64,000 nucleotides of DNA from Ostrinia nubilalis (lineage: Eukaryota; Arthropoda; Insecta; Lepidoptera; Crambidae), in assembly GCF_963855985.1 (NCBI RefSeq), contig NC_087100.1:6421001-6485000 (forward strand), read 5' to 3'. A program made the translations under genes and the position numbers. A model generated the notes under the pieces. The model was not told the origin of the DNA. It did not search any database and was given only the letters and a program-made list of their open reading frames with translations. Each line of letters begins with the position of its first letter. The stretch's first letter is position 1. Of this stretch, positions 1-9,619 are shown one piece after another.

Positions 1-1343
1 CTCGTCCGTCAATTTATTTAAATTATTTATTAGTGGCCGGCTATAGACACCCGCCGCGATCGCTTTCAGAGCGTTCACAGAGCCCGGACGCGCGCAGTGA
101 TGCAGCCCGATGGAAACAGCAGCATCGATATCGATGCTTGAAATCTATGTTTACTAGAACTATCATTTCAGTTTTACACGAAGAATGTGTTTAAAAACGC
201 TATTTCTATCGTTTGTTTTTCCTGAATTTCAGCGGACGGTGAAAGGAGGTGGAGGTGGTTTGTGCATTCATTAATTATTCAGAACGCACATTCATTTTAT
301 TGCTTTCATATTGTCATAAGATATTTTAGGTCTCACATGAATATGTTCCACTTTAAATTAATTTTTGAATTGATTGAAATGAATTACTAAAAAAATATGT
401 TTCCAGAAGGGAACCCCTTCTGTTATCCCGGGCTACAAAGATGATACAACGATGTAGCTAAAATGGTTCTATGTAAAATAAAAAGAATTTGAAGTCAAAT
501 CAACGGCACAATTTTTGGAGGAGCACTGACCTCGACGACTCTACACTGATTTGCCAACTGCCGATTATACAAAGACAGAATCTTTGACGCAAATTTCCAA
601 CGTGACCGCATTGAGGGCACACGCAAATAAAGAATTCACAAAAATACTATTTTGTGACTATCGATGGCTTCAAAATATCGACCGCCGGTTACCGAAGATG
701 AGTTAGTTAATTTGTGCAGATGCGACACAATAGATGAGGAAATAATATACATATGTGTGTATGTCCTGATATATGTACTTATATAGCACCGGGAGATTGT
801 AATTGGCGTAATTGGACGAATCTGGACGCGCTTAATAATGGACCATTGTCGTAATTCAGACAGCGATTCATCGTTTGTGATTCATTACTATTAAATTAAA
901 AAGTTTGGTACTATTTCTGTAACGGGGGCGATTATCACTTGTATCTAATATCTTGTAACATAACGTTCAATGTTGCTCTTGTTTGCACAAAACGAATGTT
1001 TAAACTTGATTAATGTTTTCTTTAGTAGTTAGAAGCGAGAAACTAAACGGTTTCATGTGATCTGTTCTACGTCAAAAGTAATGTTATAGCTACTAGCCAT
1101 ATCTATGCTGTTTAACACACTAATTAATACCTGTAGCGGTGCTGCTACTGTGTCCATAAATAAAGCAGTTTTATAAAAGCAATTCAGTATGTAAGTTGAT
1201 AAGTTGTACATTTGATTGTAGACTTTTAGAATAATGTTAATTTGATGAAGAAATTATCGTCATTTGTTAAAATTGGATCGTAAAAGGCGTTGTTGATATC
1301 AGCACGCTACGAGATCTGTAGAAAAACATAGCAACATACTTAC
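1..1343. other. No recognisable gene or repeat; probable intron or flank
   Basis: I see nothing convincing here. The DNA is AT-rich and broken by stops in all frames. A 40-codon open frame beginning with ATG lies on the plus strand at 664-786, but it has no domain I recognise and no splice sites. If the microexon at 1344-1388 is real, this stretch begins with its downstream intron on the minus strand, and the rest of that gene lies outside the window. Confidence 0.4.
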
Positions 1344-1388
1344 CTGTATTTACCTCTCGTTACATTTTTGATTATCACCGTAATATAG
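1344..1388 (-). CDS. Candidate 45-base microexon of the same gene as 1676-1866
   Basis: The minus strand shows a good acceptor (pyrimidine-rich tract ending TTATCTTCAG) and a strong donor (TACAG then GTAAGT) around 45 bases. The exon at 1676-1866 ends with two bases, GG, of a split codon. The first base here completes it as Gly, after which the frame stays open and reads YITVIIKNVTRGKY, leaving two bases for the next exon. Splice sites and phase are what I see; membership of the same gene is inferred. An RTE LINE fragment fills most of the roughly 290-base intron between the two exons. Such a short open stretch could occur by chance, and a similar AAATACAG/GTAAG junction occurs at 55.96 kb, so a repeat-derived pseudo-exon is possible. 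I recognise no protein family. Confidence 0.42.
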
Positions 1389-1404
1389 CTGAAGATAAAA
1401 TCAT

Positions 1405-1640
1405 CCCTAAAATCAAGTGGCAGTGGGCGGGGCACATAGCTCGTAGAGACGATGGCCGAAGGTGCAGAAAAGTTCTGGAGAGGCGACCACGGGCTGGAAG
1501 ACGTAGCGTGGGCAGGACTCCTACTAGGTGGACCGACGATTTGGTAGGCAGCGCAGGACCGTTCCTTGTGGAAAACCTTGGAGGAGGCCTTTGTCCTGCA
1601 GTGGACGTCATTCGGCTGAAACGAACGAACGAACGAAAAT
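1405..1640 (+). mobile_element. 3' fragment of an RTE-type non-LTR retrotransposon
   Basis: This stretch closely matches the second copy at 5.2-5.6 kb. It encodes part of the basic C-terminal tail of a LINE reverse-transcriptase polyprotein (KWQWAGHIARRDDG, then RPRAGRRSVG and TRWTDDL). This tail is common in lepidopteran genomes, where it is often misannotated as a host gene. The copy is 5'-truncated and has frameshifts and an internal deletion after the TRWTDDL segment. It ends in repeated ACGA units, the usual simple-repeat tail of these elements. It lies within the intron between two candidate exons of the minus-strand gene. Confidence 0.85.
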
Positions 1641-1675
1641 AATTTCTAGAGAAGAGGAAGAAACCTAACACTTAC

Positions 1676-1866
1676 CCATTGATGTCGGTGATCGACCAGA
1701 AGTGCTTGAGGACGGCCTTCGCTAGCAGGTACCAGATCTGGGTCCACACCCACGAAGACTTCTCGATGGAGTTCGATAGGAAGCTCTTGGTCTCTTCATC
1801 TGCGTGGAGTTGGACGAACGTGGACTGCATCTCTGGGGACAACCGGCTTTTGTCGACCCGGTACCA
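1676..1866 (-). CDS. Internal coding exon of an unidentified protein (63 codons plus 2 bases)
   Basis: On the minus strand a textbook acceptor (AATTTTGTTTCAG) precedes TGG, and the exon ends AATGG before GTAAGT. All 191 bases are open in one frame, which starts in phase 0 and reads WYRVDKSRLSPEMQ, later KSSWVWTQIWYLLAKAVLK and HFWSITDIN. Codon choice is balanced and GC-richer than the flanks, as expected for real coding DNA. The aromatic-rich C-terminal half could be an amphipathic or membrane-proximal helix, but I see no clear transmembrane segment. I do not recognise the family. The preceding exon must end in phase 0; the exons at 34235-34292 and 26961-27278, and the weak candidate at 29275-29319, all meet that condition. 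The following exon is probably 1344-1388. Confidence 0.75.
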
Positions 1867-1875
1867 CTGAAACAA

Positions 1876-3320
1876 AATTCAATTTTAATACCTAGCTATT
1901 ACATAACATAATATCATAAGGAAAGCCTTTAAATAAGCAACGAAGCAATGCTGCTTTGCTTGAAAAAAAAAAGTTCCGGTCGTGAATGATGATCGCATTA
2001 CAGAAAGAACAAGGTCTATTTGTACATCAGATGACTCTGTCCAAGAAACAATACGATGCGCATGCTCGCTTCCAAACCGGTCGCGTATGATGAATGCATA
2101 CCATAAAGACATCCACATCCACACAACGTGTCTAATTATCGAATCATCAATATGATTCACACGACTGGACGAGCAGAACAAAAAGACTCTTAACACAATA
2201 TGCAATTATGTAAATGCGCCGTCGTCAAGTATTAGCGAGGACGTGATTAAAAGAAACTTTTCTTTGGAGTACAATTGTGAACTGTAAATTGATGTTTAAC
2301 AACCCTTGGCTGCGTGTTCTTAATGAAACCATATAAAAAGAGTAATCGAGTGCAAATAAGAGAGTGTAGTATGAAAGGAGCGCGTAGCTCGTCACCCGTT
2401 GTGTGTTTAAGTCCGCCGCCGCGGCCCTACAAAGGCCAGTGCGGCCGATGTTAATTTCACGCTGCCTCGAATTAACATTTCTTTACGCCACAGAATAATG
2501 ACGAATTAAAAAAACTTCTCGCCTCTACATGCGGCAGTAATGACGGCGGCTGCTGGCCGCGAACTCATCAGCCGGGCTTAATTAATACCCGATGTGTCTT
2601 TATATTAAAATCGGAGATGGCCGCTCGAAAAAATATTGGGCAAGCCATACGCGCGTGAGAGCGCTGGGTTCTTCGCGGCGGATGCTGTTGGTTGATTAAC
2701 AATTTACACAGATGCATGTCTTAACAAAAAATAAATTCATTGTTTACTTCAAGGTGTTTATTGCTTTAAGACGTCTAATTAAATCAGTAACTATTTAGTT
2801 GATTTGTAATTTGTAATTAATGCAATAATCCTAGCTAACAGAATACAACTTTTCATAATTACTATTTGCTGTTTATTTCTGCTTCCATGTCACAAACAAT
2901 GCAGAAGTTGCAACACATGCTCTTAGACTTGTAAATTATTATTATAAATGAAAGCAAAAATTATTCGATACTATTTCATTTTATATTATTGTACGGATCT
3001 CAGATTACAATTATCTAAAACCGGTAGTTGAAACAATCGTCACGGTAAATCGAACCGTCCATTCGGGTCAGCAGCGTATTCGATTTTAGGGACCCACAAT
3101 TCAACGCGTATTATTTAAATTTATGTATTGACTTAATTTAATATCGTATGTGATTAACCCAATATACTTAAGGATAGTTTAATGTAAAATTGATACACCC
3201 AAAAATATGTAAAGTTTGTTAAAAAGTCATTAAACAAATAATGTATCATACATACAAGATTTTTGGGTTTGTTTGGAATCTGGATGCAAATCGTATTTTA
3301 TGAGAGGGGTAACTTCATAA
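1876..3320. other. Non-coding stretch with a GC-richer block at about 2380-2700
   Basis: No exon or repeat is recognised. The block at about 2380-2700 is richer in G and C than its surroundings. It contains several TTAATTA and ATTAAT cores set among CpG-rich sequence (GTCCGCCGCCGCGGCC, CTGCTGGCCGCGAACTC). This mix resembles conserved non-coding DNA around developmental genes. The rest is AT-rich with no notable structure. Confidence 0.3.
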
Positions 3321-3326
3321 TTGTGA

Positions 3327-3480
3327 TCATCATTTCAGCTACAGGACGACCACTGCTGAAAATAAGCCTCCCACAATGACTTCCACATCGCACGGCGCCT
3401 TCCTGCTACCTTTATCAGGTCTCTACGGGTGGGTCCACCTTGTGGGTAGAGGTCCCAACCTGCTAACTGTAGCTGGGTTG
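3327..3480 (+). mobile_element. Degraded LINE-related fragment
   Basis: The motifs CCACTGCTGAAAATAAGCC, CCTTCCTGCTACCTTTATCA and GGTCCACCTTGTGGGTAGAG match a dispersed lepidopteran repeat usually read as part of a decayed non-LTR element. Related pieces lie at about 30.72-30.80 kb and 32.79-32.87 kb. The fragment has no open frame and is old. Confidence 0.5.
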
Positions 3481-3730
3481 TAACTTAATTTGTTATTATT
3501 GTTATGGGTGTCGTATTATTATAGTACTGAACTGCTGAACCCGTTACTCTAAAAATTCTCATACTGGGTGCTAACTGTGCTGTAATAAATTAACGCGAAT
3601 ATTTTATGAGGTCGCATGTTAAAGAGTACAAATTGATAAGTCCACCGAGCCAGTAGCGTTCTAGGAATAACGCAATAAAATCATCTCGACGAGCTAATAT
3701 AAGTCAAGCGTTTACTGTTAGAAGATAGGA

Positions 3731-3972
3731 CCAGGCCTGTTCATCTCCGCGAGTTTACATCGAAAACAAAACACGCACGATTGCCCCCTACAAGAGTACT
3801 ATTCGACAAGGCCTCACATACGAGCGAACATTGACTCATGCACGCGTATTTTTGTGTATGATGGAAAAAAATAAAGAAAATGGTGTACTAAATACTGTGC
3901 AGTATTTAACTGCCTAAATAATAATAAAAACACAGAATGTACTTTTTTAAGTTGCCTGAAGACACTGAGAGG
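3731..3972 (+). pseudogene. Decayed THAP-domain first exon of a DNA transposase
   Basis: Allowing for a frameshift near the start, the plus strand reads KYCAVFNCLNNNKNTECT, then FFKLPEDTER, followed directly by a splice-donor-like GTAAATAAG. The CxxxxC pair followed by a phenylalanine-rich stretch and LPEDTER fits the N-terminal zinc-binding THAP domain, which occurs in P-element-type and THAP9-like transposases and in some host proteins. The frame is broken near the likely ATG, so this is not a working gene. Bases 3731-3943 are repeated almost exactly in inverted orientation at about 9379-9590. Assignment to a P-like element is inference; no transposase catalytic core is visible nearby. Confidence 0.5.
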
Positions 3973-4189
3973 TAAATAAGTAGTTAATATTATTCATGAT
4001 AATGGACAACACGCATAAGTTGTAATATTAAGTTAAATTATGACTTAATTTAAAGTTTAGATCACACACATTACACTAGTTTTTATTTCACCTCAATCCA
4101 TCCAGTATTACCGAAGATAGAGCCTCGAGAAGTTTACGGACTTTTTAAAATTTTCAAAAATTTCCAATATTCGCGCGTGACGTCACAAC

Positions 4190-4625
4190 ATGATTTTGCA
4201 GCCCCCGCACGTTAACCCATTTACCACTTTTTGTCTTTTTCCAACTAAAATAAAATTTTACCTAACTGACAACTGTTGTTAGTTGTCATCATTCAATCAC
4301 ATTTCAAACTAGGCGCTATAAAAGTAACCATTATTATGCCACCTATAGCCAATTTTGTGCACTATGAAGCCATTTTTACATTATGCACTTAAATATAAAT
4401 TTTCTGGAAAAATAACCAAGTTTGTGCCTCTGTGCTCAATAACGAGTAAATAGTCCAGTTATTTGTTAATTTTACTTGGAAAGTTTTCCGGAATTTTTTA
4501 AAATTGGTGAATAAATAGATTTCGCTATGTTCTTTCCGAATTTTGTGACCTCGTTTATAGCCGCGCGCGCGCCCGCCTTATTGAAAAAAATCCGCCTTAA
4601 AAAAGGTTTTTGACAACTACGTTTT
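4190..4625 (+). repeat. Left arm of a degenerate inverted repeat (partner at 5636-5935)
   Basis: The segment containing AAAATTGGTGAATAAATAGA and TTTCGCTATGTTCTTTCCGA is matched, with many substitutions and small gaps, by the reverse complement of about 5636-5935. Between the arms lie a Helitron-like copy and an RTE fragment. The simplest reading is an old foldback or TIR element, possibly part of the THAP-related element just upstream, later invaded by the other two. Confidence 0.5.
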
Positions 4626-4863
4626 TCATTTTATAATTTTTGGGACATAGACAAGCTAAGAAGCTTTGATAAATGTGATAAATTTCATGTAATGTAAGTT
4701 AAATAGATTTAGAGTTGTGAAACAGTCAAATTAATGTACCTGCTTAATTGCGAGTTCTTTTTTCTTTGATCATGGCAGGAATATGCTGAAGTATAAAAAA
4801 ATTCGCGTTGCTGAAGTATACATTTTTTTTTTGTCTTGTTTGTTTCTACATTACATAATTGTA

Positions 4864-5190
4864 TCCTACTATTATTATAAATGCGAAAGTTTGGATGTCT
4901 GGAAGTTTAAAATAAAGTAAAGTAATGTTTATTTCTCACCAACATAACAGATAATATTATGATAACAAACAATCAGGAAAAACAAAAAGTAAGAATGTTG
5001 GTGGGTTGATACCTAAACTAGGAAGATTCCAGTGTCTCAGGTTTGTTACTCTTTCACGCAAAAAGTACTCAACGGATTTTGTTGAAACTGTACAATATTA
5101 TTGTTTGTAACCCAGATTAACATATAGGCTATAATTTATGCCGATCTGTGACACTAAATTTCACGCGGGTGAAGCCGCAGGCAAAAGCTA
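4864..5190 (+). mobile_element. Degenerate Helitron-like element with a nested insertion
   Basis: It begins after an A with TCCTACTATTATTATAAATG and ends near CTAT in place of CTAG. Just before the end is the GC-rich hairpin CACGCGGGTGAAGCCGCAGG. These are the diagnostic parts of the small Helitron-like elements common in Lepidoptera, and better copies are at 35535 and 60473. An AT-rich insert of about 130 bases (about 4903-5036) separates the 5' end from the rest. Confidence 0.6.
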
Positions 5191-5211
5191 TTCGTGAAAT
5201 AAATAGGAAAG

Positions 5212-5640
5212 TTTAAGGTTCTGAAACGTGGTCGCTTACTATGGGCCTCATAAGAAGGCTCAAGGTCACCCAAAGGGTAATGGAGCGGGCTATGCTCGGG
5301 GTTTCCCTGCGTGATCGAATCAGAAATGAGGAGATCCGCAGGAGAACCAAAGTGACCGACATAGCACGCAGAATTGCTAAAATCAAGTGGCAGTGGGCGG
5401 GACACATAGCTCGTAGAGACGATGGCCATTGGGGCAGAAAATTTCTTGAGTGGCGACCACGGGCTGGAAGACGTAGCGTGGGCAGGCCTCTTACTAGGTG
5501 GACCGACGATCTGGTAAAGGTCGCGGGAAGAACCTGAATGCGGGCAGCGCAGGACTGTTCATTATGAAAATCCTATGGAAAACCCAAAGGACTCTCGCCT
5601 TTGTCCAGCAGTGAACGTCATTTGGAACGAAATAGGAAAG
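5212..5640 (+). mobile_element. 3' end of an RTE-type non-LTR retrotransposon
   Basis: The plus-strand frame reads SETWSLTMGLIRRLKVTQR, then MERAMLGVSLRDRIRNEEI, KWQWAGHIARRDDGHWGRKF and RWTDDLVKVAGRT, before a stop at about 5536. This is the end of the reverse-transcriptase polyprotein and its basic tail. The remainder (RAAQDCS region) continues in the same frame past the stop, so the element is decayed. It is truncated at the 5' side immediately after the Helitron-like copy. It is better preserved than the related copy at 1405-1640. Confidence 0.88.
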
Positions 5641-5935
5641 AACGAAACTATCAAAAATCTTCTCTAAGGCAGCATTTTTCCAATTTCGCAACGAGCGCGG
5701 CAATCACACTTAACTGACAGACTAACAGAGAGCATAGCGAAATCTATTTAATTAATCACCAATTTTCAAAACTCACGAAACACTTTCCAGGTAACCACGT
5801 TAATCTGTACCAAACGACTGGACTATAATTAAATTGATATAAAAATTTGGGTACATCTTCTCAAAAACAAAAGAACTGGTGCTAAAAGGGTTAAGTGACG
5901 TTTTGACATTTGTAGAGGGCCTTGTAGAAGGGGAG
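5636..5935 (-). repeat. Right arm of the degenerate inverted repeat
   Basis: The reverse complement of this segment aligns with about 4190-4625. Shared landmarks are ATAGATTTCGCTATG, the AATTGGTGA block, the TAGTCCAG block and a CACTTAACCC-like block. Divergence between the arms indicates age. Confidence 0.48.
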
Positions 5936-5959
5936 GCTATGGTGCTGAATGTGGATTAA

Positions 5960-6309
5960 CTCGAGTGTCATAGTAACTTATTAGACTGCTAAGCTTGATG
6001 ATAAAAAGAAAAATATTTTATTCAATGTACATAGTCTGGTCATAAGTTCTGTCATATTATGATAATAACTTTTGAATTTTGAATGAAGGTTATAAAAACA
6101 TTTTTTACTGAATTAGAATTAAAAAGAAAAAATGTGCGATAGTTCGAATTTTATTTTATGTGTAGTGGACGCATAAAGAAGTCTGAACTGTAGTTGTCAC
6201 GTTGCATTGCTACGCGCCAAAGCAGATTTTCGTTGTGCTGAAAAAATTTAGTTTATCTTTTCATTAAATGATAGGTATAGGTGTACCAGAATCTCATGGC
6301 AAACAAAAA
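5960..6309. other. AT-rich spacer, nothing recognised
   Basis: No open frame, repeat or splice signal stands out between the inverted-repeat arm and the MULE-like element. Confidence 0.4.
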
Positions 6310-6462
6310 TATCCCTTCGGCCGTTAAGGAAACCGAAGTTAGGAAACTAGTTTCCTAAAAGCCTTTTTTTATACTTCTACGTAACTGGTTTCCTAAAAGG
6401 CTTTTTTTATACTTCTACGTAACTGGTTTCCTAAAAGTACTATGTTTCTGTTATTTCAGCCG
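6310..6462 (+). repeat. Left copy of a 153-base direct repeat with internal tandem units (MULE-like terminus)
   Basis: The block starts ATCCCTTCGGCCGTTAAGG and ends TTCTGTTATTTCAGCCG. Inside, a roughly 50-base unit built on TACTTCTACGTAACTGGTTT and CCTAAAAG is repeated in tandem. The whole block recurs almost unchanged at 7636-7787. One unit also appears inverted at about 7583-7630. Subterminal tandem repeats of this kind are typical of some MULE and foldback DNA transposons. A short relative (TACCCTTTGGCCGTTAAAG) lies at about 6498. Confidence 0.65.
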
Positions 6463-6951
6463 CCTATGAAACTATAACCGGATTTACCCTCCATCCAGTA
6501 CCCTTTGGCCGTTAAAGTAATAACTATGTATGTGACATTAATTAATAATAAGTATTACCAATCTATTCAAGAATAATAACAAATTCATTAGTCTAGTAGG
6601 CACTAGGCACGTATGCAGCCAGTGCATTCCCAGTATTAGACGAATAATAGGTACAGATAAAGATATGTCAATTGTCAATAATTAGGTATTACAAAGATAG
6701 ATGCAAGTATCACAGGATCCGCCGAGCCAAATGGTGGATCAGTGAACTTCAGCGTGCTATTAAATCCACTGATGGATCGAGATAGTAGATCCTACTGGAC
6801 AGAGGGCGGATTTAACTACTCGACCAATTTTGAAATATTTGGATATAATCAAAACACTTAAAACAAAAAATAATCCATTTACTTAAAACATTAATAAAAC
6901 ATAAATACTCTTTTTGACATGAAATAAAACTAAAATAAAATATTAATCAAC

Positions 6952-7553
6952 TTAAAATAAAAATGCATATGGAGCAATAACTTCTATACAGTGCCCCACA
7001 GTTATTAGTCCCTTTTCCAAATCATTTAATGCATTATTAATTTCAGTATCTATTTCTTGGTAGGCTATACTTTTTTTCGTATTACTTTTAAAAATATTAG
7101 TAATTTTAGTCTCTTTAATCAAAATTTCTAGCAAGTGAGCTACTGTAACATTTTTCTTGGCAATGTATCTGTTGATCCGGCTATGAAAGCCTTCCAAGTT
7201 GTTGGTTGTTCGGATCTGTTCCGTAGCACAACAACAAATTTTCTCAATGACACTATTGGTTTGCCACTCTTTTTTAAAATATGTATTGAATTTATTTATG
7301 TCTTCACTTCTTCATTGATGTAGTCCGCTAAAAGGAATTTTTCTTCAAACTTTTTTGGCACTACTACAGCACATGAAGTTGGAAATCGCAATTTAGGTAC
7401 ACCCAAGACTTTATTCCGATTATTAACTAATCCTGTTTTCTTATTTTCATATGAAGGAATGTCAGCCATTAAATGTATTCCTTCACATTCTAATTTATAC
7501 ACCATCTCGTCGTACTGTTTTTGTATGGACTCAAAATTAGATCCTGTTGCGTC
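6952..7553 (-). pseudogene. Broken MULE-like transposase
   Basis: Two minus-strand frames separated by a frameshift and stop at about 7294 form one protein fragment. The upstream part reads GSNFESIQKQYDEMVYKLEC, then LMADIPSYENKKTG, GVPKLRFPTS and FEEKFLLADYI. The downstream part reads KEWQTNSVIEKICC, then RTTNNLEGFHSRINRYIAKK, and ends near 6952. The RTTNN-EGFH-R-N motif is characteristic of the C-terminal region of MULE-type transposases, including the FLYWCH-associated proteins common in insects. The N-terminal and most catalytic regions are missing, so this is an internal-deletion remnant. It sits between copies of the terminal repeat block, which supports the assignment. Confidence 0.7.
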
Positions 7554-7582
7554 TTAGATTATCGAGTTGCTTCAAAACTAAA

Positions 7583-7787
7583 GTTACGTAGAAGTATAAA
7601 AAAGCCTTTTAGGAAACCAGTTACGTAAAAGTATAATCCCTTCGGCCGTTAAGGAAACCGAAGTTAGGAAACTAGTTTCCTAAAAGCCTTTTTTTATACT
7701 TCTACGTAACTGGTTTCCTAAAAGGCTTTTTTTATACTTCTACGTAACTGGTTTCCTAAAAGTACTATGTTTCTGTTATTTCAGCCG
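7583..7787 (+). repeat. Right terminal repeats of the MULE-like element: one inverted unit, then the 153-base direct copy
   Basis: Bases 7583-7630 are the reverse complement of the tandem unit found at 6365-6430. They are followed at once by 7636-7787, a near-identical direct copy of 6310-6462. So the same unit occurs in both orientations at this end. That arrangement could come from a tandem or nested second insertion, or from foldback rearrangement. Confidence 0.6.
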
Positions 7788-9358
7788 TATTATGTCTTTC
7801 ATATGGCAAATGTCTATGGCTTTATTGTCACCTGTCAACGTAAATCTAGTGAACTGTCAGTCGCTGCAGAAATTTTGTAATCTCTTCATGCCTATTTGTT
7901 ATTTTTGTGAAAAAGTCGAAAAAGCTCAAGCAAGTCATATTGTTTTCAATGTGTATTGTAAAATAAGGCATAATTCAAAGTCAATCTTTGATTTTAAAGC
8001 GCGTCGTTGAGTTGACAGTAAGTTGGAGTGAAATTGGATACATTTAGTTTATTACCTAACTGCGTCAGAAGGAGGGTTTTTTTAAATATTATTCTTATTA
8101 TAGCTGCTTTATCGGGGGTTTCAGGTGTACCTCACAAATTGGTGCAGAGGAATGGTGAAAATGTTATGACCATGTAAATAAAATTTAAAAAGATTTCATT
8201 AAGTAAGATGTAAGATAGAATAATTGAAATGGTGGAAGAGCAATTTATAATAAATAACTCTTTATCTTGATCTATTGAAGAAAAGTGGAATCCTTGGAAT
8301 CGTTTTCTAGTTCTGAATGAAGTGATTAGTTATAAGTATGATACATAATAAAATAAGTTACATAAAGTAATATACGATTTACTTATTTTTCAAGACATTT
8401 TCCTATTATATTACTGACGGGATTGCTACCATGTACCTTAGTTTTGAGTTTCCAATATTTCGGCACTGTTGCAAGCGCCATGGTCACGGAGTAACTGAAG
8501 AAATTAAAACCAGACGTCGTTCAGATGTGCGTTTAAGACCTGAGATTTAAAAAAATCCCACGTTTTGTTTAAACAGTGAGCGAAAAAAAAGTGACTTGAA
8601 AATGGAATACAAAATGATAAGGTATGGTAAATGATAAGTCTTTATCAATGAAGAAGCAGAAGTTCAATTTCATGTGACCTCCATCTAGGCTAGTTTCCAT
8701 CGTCACTCAAAGTTTGGCTGCGGTCTCAAATTTGGGCTTAATTGATGTATTTTTTGGGTGAGAGGCATAAGAACTAATGCCGTTTTATATCAAAAATTCA
8801 TACTTAGAGGTAATCAACCAGGTACAAAGTATTTCCTTGTATGTTAGTCTGCCACTCTTAAGTAAGTCCCGAAATCCCCGCTTCGGCTCCCCTACTAACC
8901 ATTCTAACCATTGCACACAGATAATATCTTACATGCAGCTTTTCATGTTACTACGTCACATTTTCTAAATCCGCGCGGAAAAACGCTCCTAGCGGAAGAG
9001 CGCACTTTGAGCTTGAATATTTCAGTCATTTTTAAAGATATCAAAAAAGTAAAAATACAGTATTCATTCTAATTTTTTGTAGTTTTTTTTGGCATCTTCA
9101 ACAAAAATTGTGCGCCATGTCCATTCATGCTAAATCATGTATTTCCTCCGCCATTTTCTGCAGATTGGCACCTCACGTCACATCATTTTACCGAAGTCAG
9201 CCCTATAGCTTCGGCGCAGTACCGATCACTGACGTTTGTCAACAAAACTTCTGACAAACTTGCTTGACTCTTGAGACAAGCTAAATTACACCATATTGTT
9301 AATGACATTGAGCATACATTTTTTTAAATACCTTCGCGAAGTAAAACTTCTGTACGTA
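7788..9358. other. AT-rich stretch, no gene recognised; perhaps old transposon interior
   Basis: The only open frame of note (plus, 7792-8010, 72 codons) begins at the edge of the repeat block and has no recognisable domain. Because the region lies between the inverted THAP-exon copies, it may be decayed transposon interior, but I see no direct evidence of that. Confidence 0.3.
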
Positions 9359-9359
9359 G

Positions 9360-9612
9360 TACCACAGAATAATAATAAGTACATTCTGTGTTTTTATTAT
9401 TATTTAGGCAGTTAAATACTGCACAGTATTTAGTACACCATTTTCTTTATTTTTTTCCATCATACACAAGAATACGCGTGCGTGAGTCAATGTTCGCTCG
9501 TATGTGAGGCCTTGTCGAATAGTACTCTTGTAGGGGGCAATCGTGCGTGTTTTGTTTTCGATGTAAACTCGCGGAGATGAACAGGCCTGGTAGTACTTAT
9601 TATTATTCTGTG
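9360..9612 (-). mobile_element. MITE-like copy of the THAP exon with 20-base terminal inverted repeats
   Basis: The element starts CACAGAATAATAATAAGTAC and ends with the exact reverse complement of that 20-mer. Its interior, 9379-9590, is the inverted counterpart of 3731-3943 and includes the decayed THAP exon. The copy at 3.7 kb lacks these terminal 20-mers and instead continues into more exon sequence. The 9.4 kb copy therefore looks like a short non-autonomous derivative that kept the 5' end of a transposase gene between new termini. I could not find a clean target-site duplication. Confidence 0.55.
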
Positions 9613-9619
9613 ATAGGAC

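Noticed and set aside
664..786. 40-codon plus-strand frame beginning MASKYRPPVTEDELVN
   Set aside because: Short, no splice sites, no recognised domain; ends in an ATATAT-rich stretch.
5241..5537. 98-codon open frame that could be taken for a host gene
   Set aside because: It is the C-terminal tail of an RTE-type retrotransposon, with a second diverged copy at 1.4 kb; no splice sites or independent start.
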